Notes: a model not told the origin generated them from the sequence alone. A stretch of 64,000 nt of DNA from Alphaproteobacteria bacterium (GCA_018969425.1 JAGWYJ010000016.1:1-64000); one strand, 5' to 3'. Shown: positions 1 to 9,262, counted from the stretch's first letter. Translations and numbers: made by a program.

Positions 1-794
1 CCGTGACCAAGCCACGTCCGCGCCGTACCGCCCGTCTTCACGACGACAGTCAGTTCGTTCGTTGTCACAACGGCTTCAGGCGCCCGGTAGGTGAAGGTGC
101 CGGCAGACTGATCATACGTCGCCGTGACCCGACCGCCCGTCGCGGTCGACACCGCATCCACATAGCCCTGGATCGTCATCGACGCCGTGAGGGTCACGGT
201 GCCGATATCCGTACCGTTGAGACGGAACGTCGTGCCGTCCGCAACAGTGACGCTTCCATTGCCGACCACATAGGCGGACAGACCCGGAACCGTTCCGGCG
301 ACAGCTGTCGAGGTCACCTGGCGGCCTGTGGTGCCGCTTGAGATATCGGAGATCGCGACATTGAGGTTGGTTCCGCCGGAATTGATCAGATTGAGGCCAT
401 TGAACTGAGCCGACCCGACGATTTGTCCGATCTGAGCCCGATAGGCGTCATAGTCAGCCTGCAGGGCGCTTCGCTGATCTGTCGTGAGATCTTCGGCCTG
501 CGCGTTGACCGCTTTGGCTTTCAGTTGCTGGAGGATCTCTCCGATGGCCGTTCCGGCCGCGAGGGCGACATCGATGGAAGATCCCGCTCGATCGATACCA
601 TCCTTCACGGAAGTCAGAGACGTCAGGCGACCACGCTGTCCCTGAGCGATGGCGAACACCGCGCCGTTATCTTTGGCTGACGCCACCTTAAGGCCGGTAT
701 TGATCCGGTTCTGGACATCCTCGAGCTCTCTGTTTGTTGACGAGAGCGCCTGAAGAGCGACGGATGCCCCGTAATTTGAATTAACGCTTAGCAT
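1..794 (-). CDS. Flagellin, N-terminal part (gene runs off the left edge)
   Basis: Reading back from an ATG at 792-794 gives an open frame of about 264 codons to the window edge, with no stop. The protein begins MLSVNSNYGASVALQALSST and continues with NRELEDVQNRINTGLKVASA and AKDNGAVFAIAQGQR. This is the conserved D0/D1 helical region of bacterial flagellins, which forms the inner core of the filament. Later, IGQIVGSAQFNGLNLI matches the second flagellin_N signature. The remainder is Thr/Ser/Gly-rich and beta-like, as expected of the variable outer domains, and the C-terminal D0 helix lies outside the window. No signal peptide is present, as expected for type III flagellar export. A GGAG 11 bases before the ATG is a plausible ribosome site. 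Family assignment is firm; which flagellin paralogue this is cannot be told. Confidence 0.92.
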   Translation of the reverse strand, partial: MLSVNSNYGASVALQALSSTNRELEDVQNRINTGLKVASAKDNGAVFAIAQGQRGRLTSLTSVKDGIDRAGSSIDVALAAGTAIGEILQQLKAKAVNAQAEDLTTDQRSALQADYDAYRAQIGQIVGSAQFNGLNLINSGGTNLNVAISDISSGTTGRQVTSTAVAGTVPGLSAYVVGNGSVTVADGTTFRLNGTDIGTVTLTASMTIQGYVDAVSTATGGRVTATYDQSAGTFTYRAPEAVVTTNELTVVVKTGGTARTWLGH

Positions 795-1132
795 TACACA
801 ATAACTCCATTCTGGACACAGATACGATCATTTTGATCGAGATTGACGGGAATTCCGCCAATAATTCGATCTGTGCCGAAGAGTCATTGATACAATAATA
901 AGAACGCAAAATAAATTTTATATCAATATTAATGAAAATTACCTTCACTTAAATTATTGTTTTTTGACAAATTTTGCGGACCCACAGCAGTCCGTCGACG
1001 CTGAGGGGCCTACGTCTCGAAAAACAGCAGCAGAATCCGGCAGGTCGTTGTACAGTGGCGTAGGGTTCGCGCCTCGGGCCAGAGGAGAGAGGACTTCAGA
1101 CGACATCACTCTTAAGGATTGCGGGACCTGCC
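795..1132. other. AT-rich region between the divergent flagellin and EVE genes
   Basis: No gene is visible here. About 860-970 is markedly AT-rich compared with the rest of the window and lies where the flagellin promoter should be. I looked for a sigma-54 flagellar promoter (GG and GC elements 10 bases apart) and a sigma-28 promoter on the minus strand and found no good match. Positions 970-1120 look like an ordinary leader for the plus-strand gene. Confidence 0.5.
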
Positions 1133-1552
1133 ATGAGCTACTGGCTTCTGAAATCAGAACCGAACGTCTTTTCATGGCAGGATCAGATGCGACGGGGAGA
1201 CACCGGGGAACCCTGGACCGGCGTTCGCAATCACTCCGCCAAGCTCAATCTCATGGCGATGAAAACCGGCGACCAGGCCTTCTTCTATCACTCCAATATC
1301 GGCAAAGAGATCGTGGGAATCGTCACAGTCATTCGCGAAGCCTATCCCGATCCGACAGCAGCCGACGGACCATGGGTATGCGTCGATGTCCGTGCTGCGA
1401 TAGCCCTGCCGACCCCATTGACTCTGAAAAGGATCAAGGAAGATCCCACGCTTCAGGAGATGGCCCTTATAAAGTTATCGCGTCTGTCGGTTCAGCCCGT
1501 CACGGATGACCAGTGGCGACGTGTTTGTCACCTCAGCGGACTGCCAGCCTGA
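1133..1552 (+). CDS. EVE domain-containing protein
   Basis: The 139-residue protein starts MSYWLLKSEPNVFSW and continues with GVRNHSAKLNLMAMKTGDQA, FFYHSN and KEIVGIVTVIREAYPDPTA. These are the hallmarks of the EVE domain (thymocyte nuclear protein 1 group), a small PUA-like beta-barrel that in relatives binds modified nucleotides in nucleic acid. The domain fills the whole protein, as is usual for bacterial stand-alone EVE proteins. An AAGGA about 12 bases before the ATG supports this start. The gene converges on leuA with only 25 bases between the stops. The natural ligand and cellular role cannot be inferred from sequence alone. Confidence 0.88.
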   Translation: MSYWLLKSEPNVFSWQDQMRRGDTGEPWTGVRNHSAKLNLMAMKTGDQAFFYHSNIGKEIVGIVTVIREAYPDPTAADGPWVCVDVRAAIALPTPLTLKRIKEDPTLQEMALIKLSRLSVQPVTDDQWRRVCHLSGLPA

Positions 1553-1577
1553 TTACCTGCGCGACAGCAGACAAGCG

Positions 1578-3137
1578 TCAGGCGGGCGGAAGCGCCTTTG
1601 ATCGCCGCACCTCAAGCTTATTGAGAGCGTGAACGTACGCTCTTGCAGAGGCGACCAGAGTGTCGGGATCCGAGGCCTTGCCCGTAGCCACGAGACCCGC
1701 CTCTGACAGCCGCACAGACACCGTCGCCTGCGCATCAGTTCCCTCTGTCACCGCATTGACCTGGTAGAGCTCAAGCACAGCCGCGTGAGGCGCCAAAGAA
1801 CGAATGGCGTTGAATACCGCATCCACGGGGCCGTTCCCTGTCGACTGGGCGGCCGAGGGCTGGCCCTCAATAAGGAGTTCGATCTCGGCTGTCTGAGGGC
1901 CATCGGTCCCGGCAACAACCTTAAGTCGTTTGAGTGACATCCGCTCCTGAGCGCCCGCAAGCTGATCATCCACCAGGGCGATGATATCCTCATCAAAGAC
2001 ATGCTTCTTACGGTCAGCCAGGTCCTTGAAACGCCGGAACGCGTCATTGAGAGACGCCGGCTCAAGCTCATATCCCAACGACTTTAGCTTATCGCGAAAG
2101 GCGTTTCGTCCAGAAAGCTTGCCCATGATCAGCGATGTCGACGGAACGCCTACATCTTCAGGGTTCATGATTTCATAGGTCTGGGAATTCTTGAGCATTC
2201 CATCCTGATGGATGCCGCTCTCATGCGCGAATGCGTTTTTTCCGACGATGGCCTTGTTGTACTGGACCGGAAAGCCCGTGATGGATGACACCATCTTTGA
2301 GGCTCGCGAAAGTTTTCGCGAGTCCACCCGGGTCTCGTAAGGGAGGGAATCCCGTCTCACTCTCAGCGCCATGACGATTTCTTCAAGCGCCGCATTCCCG
2401 GCGCGTTCGCCCATTCCATTGATCGCGCACTCAACCTGGCGGGCGCCGTTCGCCACCCCCGCCAGCGAGTTTGCAACCGCCAGCCCCAGATCATTATGAC
2501 AGTGGGTCGACCACACGACACGATCCGAAGACGGCACCGCATCAATCAGGCGACGGATCAGGGCCCCATACTCCGACGGATGCGAATACCCTACGGTATC
2601 GGGAACATTTATCGTCGTCGCCCCGGACCGGATCGCCACATCGATCGCCCGGCATAGAAAGTCGAACTCCGTTCGCGTCGCATCTTCCGCAGACCACTCG
2701 ACATCAGCGACATAATTTCTCGCATGCGTCACCGAAGCCCCGATCGCCTCAAGGACCGCATTCTCCCCCATACGAAGCTTGTGCTTCATGTGAACGGGGC
2801 TGGTGGAAATGAATGTGTGAATGCGAGGACGGCTCGCCCTTCGCAGAGCCTCACCCGCCCGATCGATATCCGTCAGGGTGGATCGGGCCAGAGAACAGAT
2901 GACCATCTCCTTCGATCGTTCAGCGATCTGACTGACGCACTGAAAGTCGCCCTCGGAGGACGCTGCAAAGCCCGCCTCGCAGATATCGACCTTCATGTCT
3001 TCCAGGAGCTCTGCCAGCTCAAGCTTTTCCCGGAGCGTCATTGAGGCTCCGGGGCTCTGCTCGCCATCGCGCATGGTGGTGTCGAAAATCAGCACCCGGG
3101 AGGCCTCGGGAGCAGGGGCGGAAACGGTCTGGGTCAT
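1578..3137 (-). CDS. leuA: 2-isopropylmalate synthase
   Basis: LeuA condenses acetyl-CoA with 2-oxoisovalerate, the first committed step of leucine synthesis. RVLIFDTTMRDGEQ near residues 14-27 is the DRE-TIM metallolyase signature. HCHNDLGLAVAN carries the metal-binding HxH, and GIHQDGMLKN follows. The C-terminal third (from about residue 400) is the allosteric LeuA dimer domain that senses leucine. I chose the ATG at 3137 because AGGA lies 10 bases upstream; an in-frame ATG at 3164 lacks a ribosome site. The resulting 519 residues are normal for the family. A leucine-rich leader peptide and competing hairpins lie directly upstream, so attenuation by leucine is likely. The substrate 2-oxoisovalerate comes from the ilv genes about 9 kb away. 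Confidence 0.95.
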   Translation of the reverse strand: MTQTVSAPAPEASRVLIFDTTMRDGEQSPGASMTLREKLELAELLEDMKVDICEAGFAASSEGDFQCVSQIAERSKEMVICSLARSTLTDIDRAGEALRRASRPRIHTFISTSPVHMKHKLRMGENAVLEAIGASVTHARNYVADVEWSAEDATRTEFDFLCRAIDVAIRSGATTINVPDTVGYSHPSEYGALIRRLIDAVPSSDRVVWSTHCHNDLGLAVANSLAGVANGARQVECAINGMGERAGNAALEEIVMALRVRRDSLPYETRVDSRKLSRASKMVSSITGFPVQYNKAIVGKNAFAHESGIHQDGMLKNSQTYEIMNPEDVGVPSTSLIMGKLSGRNAFRDKLKSLGYELEPASLNDAFRRFKDLADRKKHVFDEDIIALVDDQLAGAQERMSLKRLKVVAGTDGPQTAEIELLIEGQPSAAQSTGNGPVDAVFNAIRSLAPHAAVLELYQVNAVTEGTDAQATVSVRLSEAGLVATGKASDPDTLVASARAYVHALNKLEVRRSKALPPA

Positions 3138-3166
3138 TGAAGTCTTGTCCTGGCGGAATGTCATTT

Positions 3167-3258
3167 AGGGGCGGGGCAGACTTAATCCCCTGAACACGCA
3201 AGACGACCTGAATGCGCAGGCGTCAATGACGCGTCCAGGGGCTTCTAAGAAGCCCCTG
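3167..3258 (-). promoter_or_regulatory. leuA leader with competing hairpins (attenuator)
   Basis: In transcription order four segments can pair in alternative ways. Segment 1 is CAGGGGCTTC (3249-3258) and segment 2 is GAAGCCCCTG (3236-3245); they form a perfect 10-base-pair stem with a 3-base loop. Segment 3 is CAGGGG (3187-3192), which can pair with the end of segment 2. Segment 4 is CCCCT (3167-3171), which can pair with segment 3. Segment 1 overlaps a Leu-Leu codon pair of the leader peptide, so a ribosome stalled there would free segment 2 for segment 3. The last hairpin ends close to the leuA ribosome site and has no clear U-run, so it may act on translation or be a weak terminator. Pairings were read by eye. 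Confidence 0.65.
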
Positions 3259-3306
3259 ACAGGAAAGAAGCGCCAGATCGCGCTGAAGGACGAAAGACTT
3301 TCGCAT
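3223..3306 (-). CDS. leuA leader peptide (27 residues, leucine-rich)
   Basis: A short frame on the leuA strand reads MRKSFVLQRDLALLSC followed by QGLLRSPWTRH and a TGA. Six of its 27 residues are leucine, including two adjacent Leu-Leu pairs (codons CTT CTT at 3265-3270 and 3247-3252). The second pair lies inside the 5' arm of a perfect hairpin. This is the classic arrangement of an amino-acid attenuator leader, and leucine is the end product of the downstream enzyme. GGATAG lies about 9 bases before the ATG, but it overlaps a possible -10 box, so the peptide might be read from a near-leaderless transcript. The function is inferred. Confidence 0.7.
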   Translation of the reverse strand: MRKSFVLQRDLALLSCQGLLRSPWTRH

Positions 3307-3312
3307 GGGCCA

Positions 3313-3342
3313 TCTATCCCGCACCTTGGTCTGCCTCGTCAA
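3313..3342 (-). promoter_or_regulatory. Candidate promoter of the leuA leader
   Basis: On the minus strand TTGACG (3337-3342) matches five of six bases of a -35 box. It is 18 bases from GATAGA (3313-3318), a weak -10. Transcription would start at or very near the leader-peptide ATG at 3306. The location fits the attenuator model, but the -10 match is poor. Confidence 0.4.
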
Positions 3343-3384
3343 GCCGTCTGTCCCCAGCCTTGCGATCATCCTGAGCACATCTCG

Positions 3385-4122
3385 TCAGATCGCCTCGTCC
3401 GATGAGCGGGTGATGTCCTGGGCCGGGGCCTCAACCGCACCGACAGCCTTGCGTGCGGCGAGCGCGACGGTCAGCCATAAACCAACCACAGAGACAGCAA
3501 GCCCAACGGCGAGGAAGGGCGCTCCTCCCATGGCCGAGAGCGCAGAATGACCCAAAAGGGCGACAATGGCGGTCTTTGGAATGACGCCCACGATCAGACC
3601 CGCCATATAACGCCAGAATTTGGCATGACTGACCCCGAAGGCCATATTGACGACGATAAAAGGCGCGGTGGGAACGTTTCGGACAATAGCGCTGGCTAGA
3701 AAGTCATTCCGACCGATAAATCGCGACAAGCGATTGACCGTATCCCCTCCATAACGCCGCACAACCTCTGCTCCGGCCCACCGCCCCGTATAAAAGGTGA
3801 GAGCGCCCGAAACGATCGTGCCGATCCACGAGAACAGAAATCCGTTAAGCGGCCCGAACGCGACCACGCAGGCCCCGATCAGCACGAACTGAGGGGCCGC
3901 AATATAGGCTGTCGCACAGAACAGAAGAATAGTCGCAGGCAACCCCCAGGGGCCCACTCGAAGGTCCGAAAGAACCGCCTCAAGATCTTCAGACAATCCG
4001 AGCACGCCCGTCTTTCCCAGGACGATCATCGCTATCACGACAGCCAAAAGGCCGACGGACACGAGAATCGTCCGCCAGGCGCGGACATCCATATGAGTGA
4101 AGAAAGACAGGAACTTGCTCAT
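3385..4122 (-). CDS. TVP38/TMEM64 family inner-membrane protein
   Basis: This 245-residue protein has several long hydrophobic segments and the VTT (SNARE-associated) domain. FGPLNGFLFSWIGTIVSGAL is followed by FYTGRWAGAEVVRRYGG, and further on come RFIGRNDFLASAIVRNVPTA and FIVVNMAFGVS. DedA/TVP38 relatives are thought to act as lipid scramblases or lipid-carrier transporters, or in ion homeostasis; the substrate here is unknown. The first ATG is at 4122; a TTG at 4131 is the alternative, and neither has a strong ribosome site. The gene lies on the same strand as leuA, with the leuA leader between them, so the two are probably separate units. Confidence 0.85.
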   Translation of the reverse strand: MSKFLSFFTHMDVRAWRTILVSVGLLAVVIAMIVLGKTGVLGLSEDLEAVLSDLRVGPWGLPATILLFCATAYIAAPQFVLIGACVVAFGPLNGFLFSWIGTIVSGALTFYTGRWAGAEVVRRYGGDTVNRLSRFIGRNDFLASAIVRNVPTAPFIVVNMAFGVSHAKFWRYMAGLIVGVIPKTAIVALLGHSALSAMGGAPFLAVGLAVSVVGLWLTVALAARKAVGAVEAPAQDITRSSDEAI

Positions 4123-4227
4123 GACCGCCAACCGCCGGACGGCGACCCTCTGCGCCCTTGAAAGGCCCTCGTCAAGAACGCCTGGCGCCCCTGGAGCCGG
4201 CCTGTCCTGCGCCGATAGGCCAGAAAA

Positions 4228-5187
4228 TCAGGCGAATAGGGACAATCCGGTCAGTTGCGCTGAGAGGGCCCAAAGTCGGGCGGCAGCCTCGGGATCGACG
4301 GCATGGGGGTCGACACCTGAGTATCGGGAAGCGCCCGAGGGGGTAAGCGTCGCAATATCGCAATCTTCGCAGTAGACCCCGCCCACGCCCTCAAGGCGAT
4401 CAGCCGTCGCGCACCAGACAGCGGTAGATGCTCCCTGTTCAGGCGTCTTGAAACGTTCGTTGACCCGGCCTTCCGCATCTATCCATCCGAAGGCGATCAT
4501 CTCGTCTTTCGGCAGATGACGCTGAAGAGGCGTCATAATTCCCCCTGGATGGACGGCGAACGCCCGGATCCCAGCTTGTGCAGCACGCCGATCAAGTTCC
4601 ACAGCGAACAGGGAGTTCGCCGTCTTAGCCTGGCCGTAAGCCTTCCATTTGTCATAGGAGCGTCGCTCAAAGTGGACGTCCTCGAAAACCACGGGGGACA
4701 GTTTGTGCCCGACTGAAGACACGCTGACGACCCGGGCCTGTTTCGCCGCTCGGAGCGCCGGCTCGAGCCCTGATACAAGCGCATAATGTCCGAGGTGATT
4801 GGTCGCAAATTGCGATTCCAAACCGCCCGCCACACGTGTCTCGGGATTGGCCATAATCGCTGCATTGTTGATCAGAATATGTAAGGGTCGTCCGGTCTCG
4901 ACGAACGAACGTGCGAACTCGGCGGTAGAACGAAGATCGGCGAGGTCCAGACTGGCCACTTCGACTCCCGGCAGGCCGATCAGCACGTCCTTCGCGGTCT
5001 CGGGACGCCTCGCAGGGACAATGACCCTCGCCCCTGCGCCGGAAAGAGCGCGAACGATTTCAAGCCCCAGACCGGAATACCCACCCGTGACAATCGAATT
5101 AACCCCTGCAAGGGTCCGCCCCGACAGAACCTCCTGCGCCGTTGAACGCATACCGAAGCCCGAGCCGATCGGCGCCTGAACGGTCAT
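4228..5187 (-). CDS. Short-chain dehydrogenase/reductase (retinol dehydrogenase-like)
   Basis: The 319-residue protein has a Rossmann fold with TGGYSGLG at residues 34-41 (nucleotide binding), DLADLRS (adenine pocket), NNAAIMANPETR, a serine in VSVSSVGH, and the catalytic YGQAK at 184-188. NHLGHYALV is typical of the retinol-dehydrogenase/WW-oxidoreductase subgroup of SDRs. It should reduce or oxidise a carbonyl or alcohol with NAD(P)(H); the substrate cannot be predicted. AGGA 9 bases before the ATG at 5185-5187 supports the start. The gene lies upstream of the TVP38 gene on the same strand with about 105 bases between, so co-transcription is possible but not evident. Confidence 0.88.
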   Translation of the reverse strand: MTVQAPIGSGFGMRSTAQEVLSGRTLAGVNSIVTGGYSGLGLEIVRALSGAGARVIVPARRPETAKDVLIGLPGVEVASLDLADLRSTAEFARSFVETGRPLHILINNAAIMANPETRVAGGLESQFATNHLGHYALVSGLEPALRAAKQARVVSVSSVGHKLSPVVFEDVHFERRSYDKWKAYGQAKTANSLFAVELDRRAAQAGIRAFAVHPGGIMTPLQRHLPKDEMIAFGWIDAEGRVNERFKTPEQGASTAVWCATADRLEGVGGVYCEDCDIATLTPSGASRYSGVDPHAVDPEAAARLWALSAQLTGLSLFA

Positions 5188-5375
5188 GATGTTGTCCTGA
5201 TCTGAAGAGTTGACGAAAAAGTGTGACAGAGGTGACCGTCAACGTCCAGCCGGCTCCCCAATACAGGACGAACTGAAGAGCAATCCTTCATAGAGGGCCT
5301 CGAAAGCCGCCTCCTTGAGAGCTATGGTTTCGCGTTCCGCCGGGACACGCGCGGACTGACATCGAGGAGATGCGG

Positions 5376-6398
5376 ATGAAACTGAGATCCTCACTTATGC
5401 TGATGACGGCTCTGGCCGCCGCCGCCTGCGTCGCGGCCCCCGAAAAGAGGGGCGACTGGCCGGCCCCGTCGCTCGGTGGAAAGCAGCCCCTCGTGATTGC
5501 TCACCGGGGCGCGTCAGGAGAACTGCCCGAGCACACCCTCGCCGCATATGAACGAGCGATCATCCACGGCGCCGACTGCATAGAGCCGGATCTGGTCATG
5601 ACCAAGGACGGCGTCCTGATCGACCGCCACGACATCTATCTGTCCACCACGACGGATGTTGCGGACCGACCGGAATTCGCCTCGCGCAAGCGTCTCGCCA
5701 CGGACAAGGACCATGAGGGACGTGAGGACTGGTTCGCCAGTGATTTCACCCTTGCGGAAATCCGCACGCTTCGGGCCCGTCAACCCTTCGACACCCGGTC
5801 AAAGTCCTTCGATGGTCTTTACGCGATCCCGACATTCGAGGAGGTCCTGGACCTCGCCGCCTCGCGCAGCACCATCACAGGGGCAAGGATCTGCGTATAT
5901 CCGGAGGCGAAGGCGCCGTCTCTTCACGCATCTCTCGGATTTGACATGGGAGGAGAAATCCTTCGCATTCTGGCGGACAAGGGGTTCAACAAACCGGGAG
6001 CGCCTGTCTTCATTCAGTCATTCGAACCTGATTTCGTCAGGGAAATGAACGCGAGAACCAAGCTGCCTGTTGTGATGCTGGTAGGCGACATGACCGCACT
6101 GTCAGACGCCATGGCGAAGCCGGGTGCGCCCTATTGGGATGGGCTCGGGGTCACCCATCGAATGCTCTTCAATGAAGCCGGTGACAGCTCAGGCGTAATC
6201 GAAGCCTCTCATACCGCAGGGATCCCGGTGCATGTCTGGACCTATCGCGACGACGCGCCGTTCGGATCGGAGCCCATCGAGGTGTCAATGAGCAAGGCGC
6301 TGAAGCTCGGCGCAGACGGTCTTTTCGCAGACTTCCCAGCGACGGCCCGACGCGTAGTCCGGGAAATGGCCCCGGGTCGCTTCACTGACCCAGGTTAA
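5376..6398 (+). CDS. Glycerophosphodiester phosphodiesterase lipoprotein (GlpQ-like)
   Basis: The enzyme splits glycerophosphodiesters into sn-glycerol 3-phosphate and an alcohol, and probably acts in the periplasm. The N-terminus MKLRSSLMLMTALAAAAC is a lipoprotein signal with the cysteine at residue 18. VIAHRGASGELPEHT contains the family HR motif. EPDLVMTKDGVLIDRHD supplies the catalytic Glu/Asp and second His; the TIM-barrel continues through VFIQSFEPDF and HVWTYRDDAPFG. GAGGAG lies 6 bases before the ATG at 5376, so I prefer it over the ATG at 5370 that overlaps the ribosome site. About 340 residues is normal for periplasmic members. It is divergent from the SDR gene and ends in a long gene-free stretch. 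Confidence 0.9.
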   Translation: MKLRSSLMLMTALAAAACVAAPEKRGDWPAPSLGGKQPLVIAHRGASGELPEHTLAAYERAIIHGADCIEPDLVMTKDGVLIDRHDIYLSTTTDVADRPEFASRKRLATDKDHEGREDWFASDFTLAEIRTLRARQPFDTRSKSFDGLYAIPTFEEVLDLAASRSTITGARICVYPEAKAPSLHASLGFDMGGEILRILADKGFNKPGAPVFIQSFEPDFVREMNARTKLPVVMLVGDMTALSDAMAKPGAPYWDGLGVTHRMLFNEAGDSSGVIEASHTAGIPVHVWTYRDDAPFGSEPIEVSMSKALKLGADGLFADFPATARRVVREMAPGRFTDPG

Positions 6399-6799
6399 AC
6401 GCAACGCTGCAGACCGACGCGAGCCATGTCGGTGCGAGCGTCGGGCGAGGAAGACGGTCCGATGTTCGCTCCTCGCCTGCATCGCCCGGCATGCCGCCCG
6501 CCAGGCGAACGTGGGGGTCTTACCTGCACCACGGGGCGAGGCTGTGCGAAAATCGGCCAGCTGCTGGAACCTAAGGATGTCACTCAAACTCCTTAGACAA
6601 TTACCCCCCGAACCTGGCCTAACCACGGGCGGTCCTTCCGAGAGGCTGGTTTGGAAGGCGTCCACAGGGCCTGCTGAGACCCCATCCCTAGCGTCGAGCA
6701 CCTGAGCCGGATGAGGTGCGCTGCGAAACCGACGGGGATGATCGACGCAAGGGCAATGAAATGAGCGGGACGTCAGCTCTTACGCAGCACACCCAACGA
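6399..6799. other. Gene-free stretch with several hairpins; possible structured RNA
   Basis: About 400 bases between two convergent genes hold no credible coding frame. Inverted repeats are frequent. GGCGAGGA pairs with TCCTCGCC around 6447-6479, CTAAGGA pairs with TCCTTAG around 6571-6596, and CCTTCC pairs with GGAAGG around 6635-6660. I compared the stretch with what I know of RNase P RNA, the SRP RNA and tmRNA and found none of their conserved blocks. It could be an unrecognised small RNA, a decayed gene, or simply chance pairing in GC-rich DNA. Confidence 0.3.
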
Positions 6800-6828
6800 A
6801 TAAGGCCCCGACGTCTCCGCCGGGGCCC
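6800..6828 (-). terminator. Likely terminator of hppA
   Basis: GGCCCCG (6804-6810) pairs with CGGGGCC (6821-6827) around a 10-base loop. On the minus strand the stem is followed by TTATTCGTT. It lies about 28 bases past the hppA stop codon. Confidence 0.6.
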
Positions 6829-6855
6829 TATCGCGAAAACGAGACCTTACAACGA

Positions 6856-9045
6856 TCAGTGCGCGCCAGCCATTGCCGCCAGCATGAGCAGAGCGACGAT
6901 GTTGGTGATCTTGATCATCGGGTTGACGGCTGGACCAGCCGTGTCCTTGTAGGGATCGCCGACTGTGTCGCCGGTGACTGCGGCCTTATGAGCCTCAGAA
7001 CCCTTCTTGTGCACGACGCCATCCTTATCGCGGAAGCCGTCCTCGAACGACTTCTTGGCGTTGTCCCATGCGCCGCCGCCTGCGGTCATCGAGATCGCCA
7101 CGAAAAGCCCGGTCACGATAACGCCCAGAAGCATGGCGCCGACCGCGGAGAGGGCCGCGCTCTTGCCTTCATCCCCGAAACCGCCAATGCCCCAGATCGC
7201 GAAGAACAGAACGATCGGAGAGAGAACCGGCAGCAGCGACGGGACGATCATTTCCCGGATAGCCGCCTTGGTCAGCATGTCCACCGCACGGCCATAATCA
7301 GGCTTGGCGGCATAGGTCATGATGCCAGGAATTTCCCGGAACTGACGACGAACTTCCTCCACAACAGCCTGAGCAGCCCGTCCCACCGCCATCATCGACA
7401 TCCCCCCGAAGAGGAAAGGCAGGAGGCCGCCGAACAGGAGACCGACCACGACATAGGGGTTGGACAACGAGAAATCGGCCGTGACGCCGTAAAGGAATGA
7501 CCCCTCTACAGCCTGGCCCGAGAAGTAGTCGAGATCCGCCGTGAAAGCGGCGAAAAGAACGAGGGCGCCGAGGCCGGCCGAACCGATCGCATAGCCCTTG
7601 GTCACCGCCTTGGTCGTGTTTCCGACGGCGTCAAGCGTATCCGTCGTCTCGCGAACGCTGTCGTCCAGAGATGACATCTCGGCGATCCCGCCTGCATTGT
7701 CGGTCACCGGACCGAAGGCGTCGAGCGCCACGACCATGCCCGCGAGAGCCAGCATCGTGGTCACCGCAATGGCGACGCCGATGAGCCCCGCGAGCGTGTA
7801 GGTAAAGATAATGCCCCCGATGATAATCAGTGCAGGAATAGCTGTCGCCTCAAGGGAGACAGCCAGACCCTGAATGACGTTCGTTCCGTGACCGGAGACA
7901 GACGCCTGGGCGATCGACCGCACGGGGCGGTAACCGACGCCAGTATAGTACTCCGTGATCCAGACGATGAGACCCGTCACCACCAGACCCGCGATTCCGC
8001 AAAGGAAAAGATTCTGGCCGGTAATCACCGTCCCGTCGAACGTCTGAAGAGTCGCTCCGAAGCCTCCGAGCTGCGCCCCGCTGTCGCCGAGCACAATTTC
8101 GATCGCAGCGGCCAGAGCCGGAATGGAGAGAACCGCCGAGGCGATAAACCCCTTATACAGCGCGCCCATGACGTTCCTGGAGCCTTTGCTCAGGCGGACA
8201 AAGAATGTTCCAAGGATCGACGTCACGATGCAGACGCCTGCGATGACCAACGGCAGAAGCATCATCGGAGTGACTGCGTTGGTTCCCGCGAAATAAATCG
8301 AAGCGAGCACCATCGTCGCCACGATGGTCACAGCATAGGTTTCGAAAAGGTCGGCAGCCATGCCGGCGCAATCGCCGACATTGTCGCCGACATTGTCAGC
8401 GATCGTCGCCGGGTTCCGCGGATCATCCTCCGGAATGCCAGCCTCGACCTTACCCACCATGTCGCCGCCAACGTCCGCACCTTTAGTGAAGATGCCGCCG
8501 CCCAGACGAGCGAAAATTGAGATGAGCGAAGCGCCCAGGCCCAGCGCCACGAGCGCGTCGACCACCGTCCGGTCGCTGGGCTCGAGGCCCATGCCTGCTG
8601 TTAGGAACGCGAAGTATCCCGCCAGCCCCAGGAGCGCGAGCCCCACCACATAAAGGCCGGTTACGGCGCCCGAGAGGAAGGCGACGTTCAACCCCTGGGC
8701 CAGTCCCTTTGACGAGGCCTCAGTCGTGCGAACGTTGGCCTGCACGGAGACTTTCATTCCGATGAAGCCCGCGGCGCCGGAGAGAACAGCCCCAAGAACG
8801 AAACCGAGGGGCGCCTGCCAGTTCTTGAAAAAGAAGGCGATAACCACCGTCACAAGCACGCCCACGATGGCGATTGTCTGATATTGACGCTTCAGGTAGG
8901 CGTTCGCCCCCTCCTGAATGGCGGCGGCGATTTCCTGCATTTTGGCGTTACCGGACGGCATCTTCATCAACCGCTGGGTCGTGAAGACGCCGTAGAACAC
9001 GGCGATAGCGCCCGCCACGATGGGCAGCCACAGCGACAAACTCAT
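6856..9045 (-). CDS. hppA: Membrane-bound proton-pumping pyrophosphatase
   Basis: HppA hydrolyses pyrophosphate in the inner membrane and uses the energy to pump protons outward. About 16 hydrophobic segments fill 729 residues. The pyrophosphate-binding motifs are present: [20 protein letters not shown] near residues 189-208 and [12 protein letters not shown] near 217-228. [17 protein letters not shown] near 475-491 carries lysine at the position that separates potassium-independent pumps (Lys) from potassium-dependent ones (Ala). This points to a K+-independent proton pump. AGAGGA 6 bases before the ATG at 9045 supports that start; the frame also opens at a TTG 15 bases upstream. It appears to be a single-gene unit with its own terminator. 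Confidence 0.96.
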   Translation of the reverse strand: MSLSLWLPIVAGAIAVFYGVFTTQRLMKMPSGNAKMQEIAAAIQEGANAYLKRQYQTIAIVGVLVTVVIAFFFKNWQAPLGFVLGAVLSGAAGFIGMKVSVQANVRTTEASSKGLAQGLNVAFLSGAVTGLYVVGLALLGLAGYFAFLTAGMGLEPSDRTVVDALVALGLGASLISIFARLGGGIFTKGADVGGDMVGKVEAGIPEDDPRNPATIADNVGDNVGDCAGMAADLFETYAVTIVATMVLASIYFAGTNAVTPMMLLPLVIAGVCIVTSILGTFFVRLSKGSRNVMGALYKGFIASAVLSIPALAAAIEIVLGDSGAQLGGFGATLQTFDGTVITGQNLFLCGIAGLVVTGLIVWITEYYTGVGYRPVRSIAQASVSGHGTNVIQGLAVSLEATAIPALIIIGGIIFTYTLAGLIGVAIAVTTMLALAGMVVALDAFGPVTDNAGGIAEMSSLDDSVRETTDTLDAVGNTTKAVTKGYAIGSAGLGALVLFAAFTADLDYFSGQAVEGSFLYGVTADFSLSNPYVVVGLLFGGLLPFLFGGMSMMAVGRAAQAVVEEVRRQFREIPGIMTYAAKPDYGRAVDMLTKAAIREMIVPSLLPVLSPIVLFFAIWGIGGFGDEGKSAALSAVGAMLLGVIVTGLFVAISMTAGGGAWDNAKKSFEDGFRDKDGVVHKKGSEAHKAAVTGDTVGDPYKDTAGPAVNPMIKITNIVALLMLAAMAGAH

Positions 9046-9262
9046 GAACGATCCTCTCAATCGAGATTAGTTAACAGACCGGATGCTGCGCGCACGCGAA
9101 CGCCCAGCCCCCCGGCCGACGGTTGGCGGGACCATGCCAATATTGGCCGCCCGGCGCAACATCCTTGATGAAGGAAGAGACGGGACTACCCCTGGTGCGG
9201 CGAAGGGCTTGAAAACAGCGTTAACGATCAGGCGTGAGCCCCTGGAACGGGCGCCCCCCCTG

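Noticed and set aside
795-960. Sigma-54 or sigma-28 promoter for the flagellin gene, or a CtrA pair in the AT-rich patch
   Set aside because: No GG-N10-GC element or sigma-28 match was found. ATTA-N7-TTAA at about 939-953 is too loose in AT-rich DNA to count.
860-970. AT-rich patch as a sign of transferred DNA
   Set aside because: Only about 100 bases are affected, located exactly where a flagellar promoter is expected, with ordinary genes on both sides.
6399-6715. RNase P RNA or SRP RNA in the hairpin-rich gap
   Set aside because: The conserved blocks of RNase P RNA (GAGGAAAGTCCGG and relatives) and of SRP RNA (GGAAGCAGCC loop) are absent on both strands.
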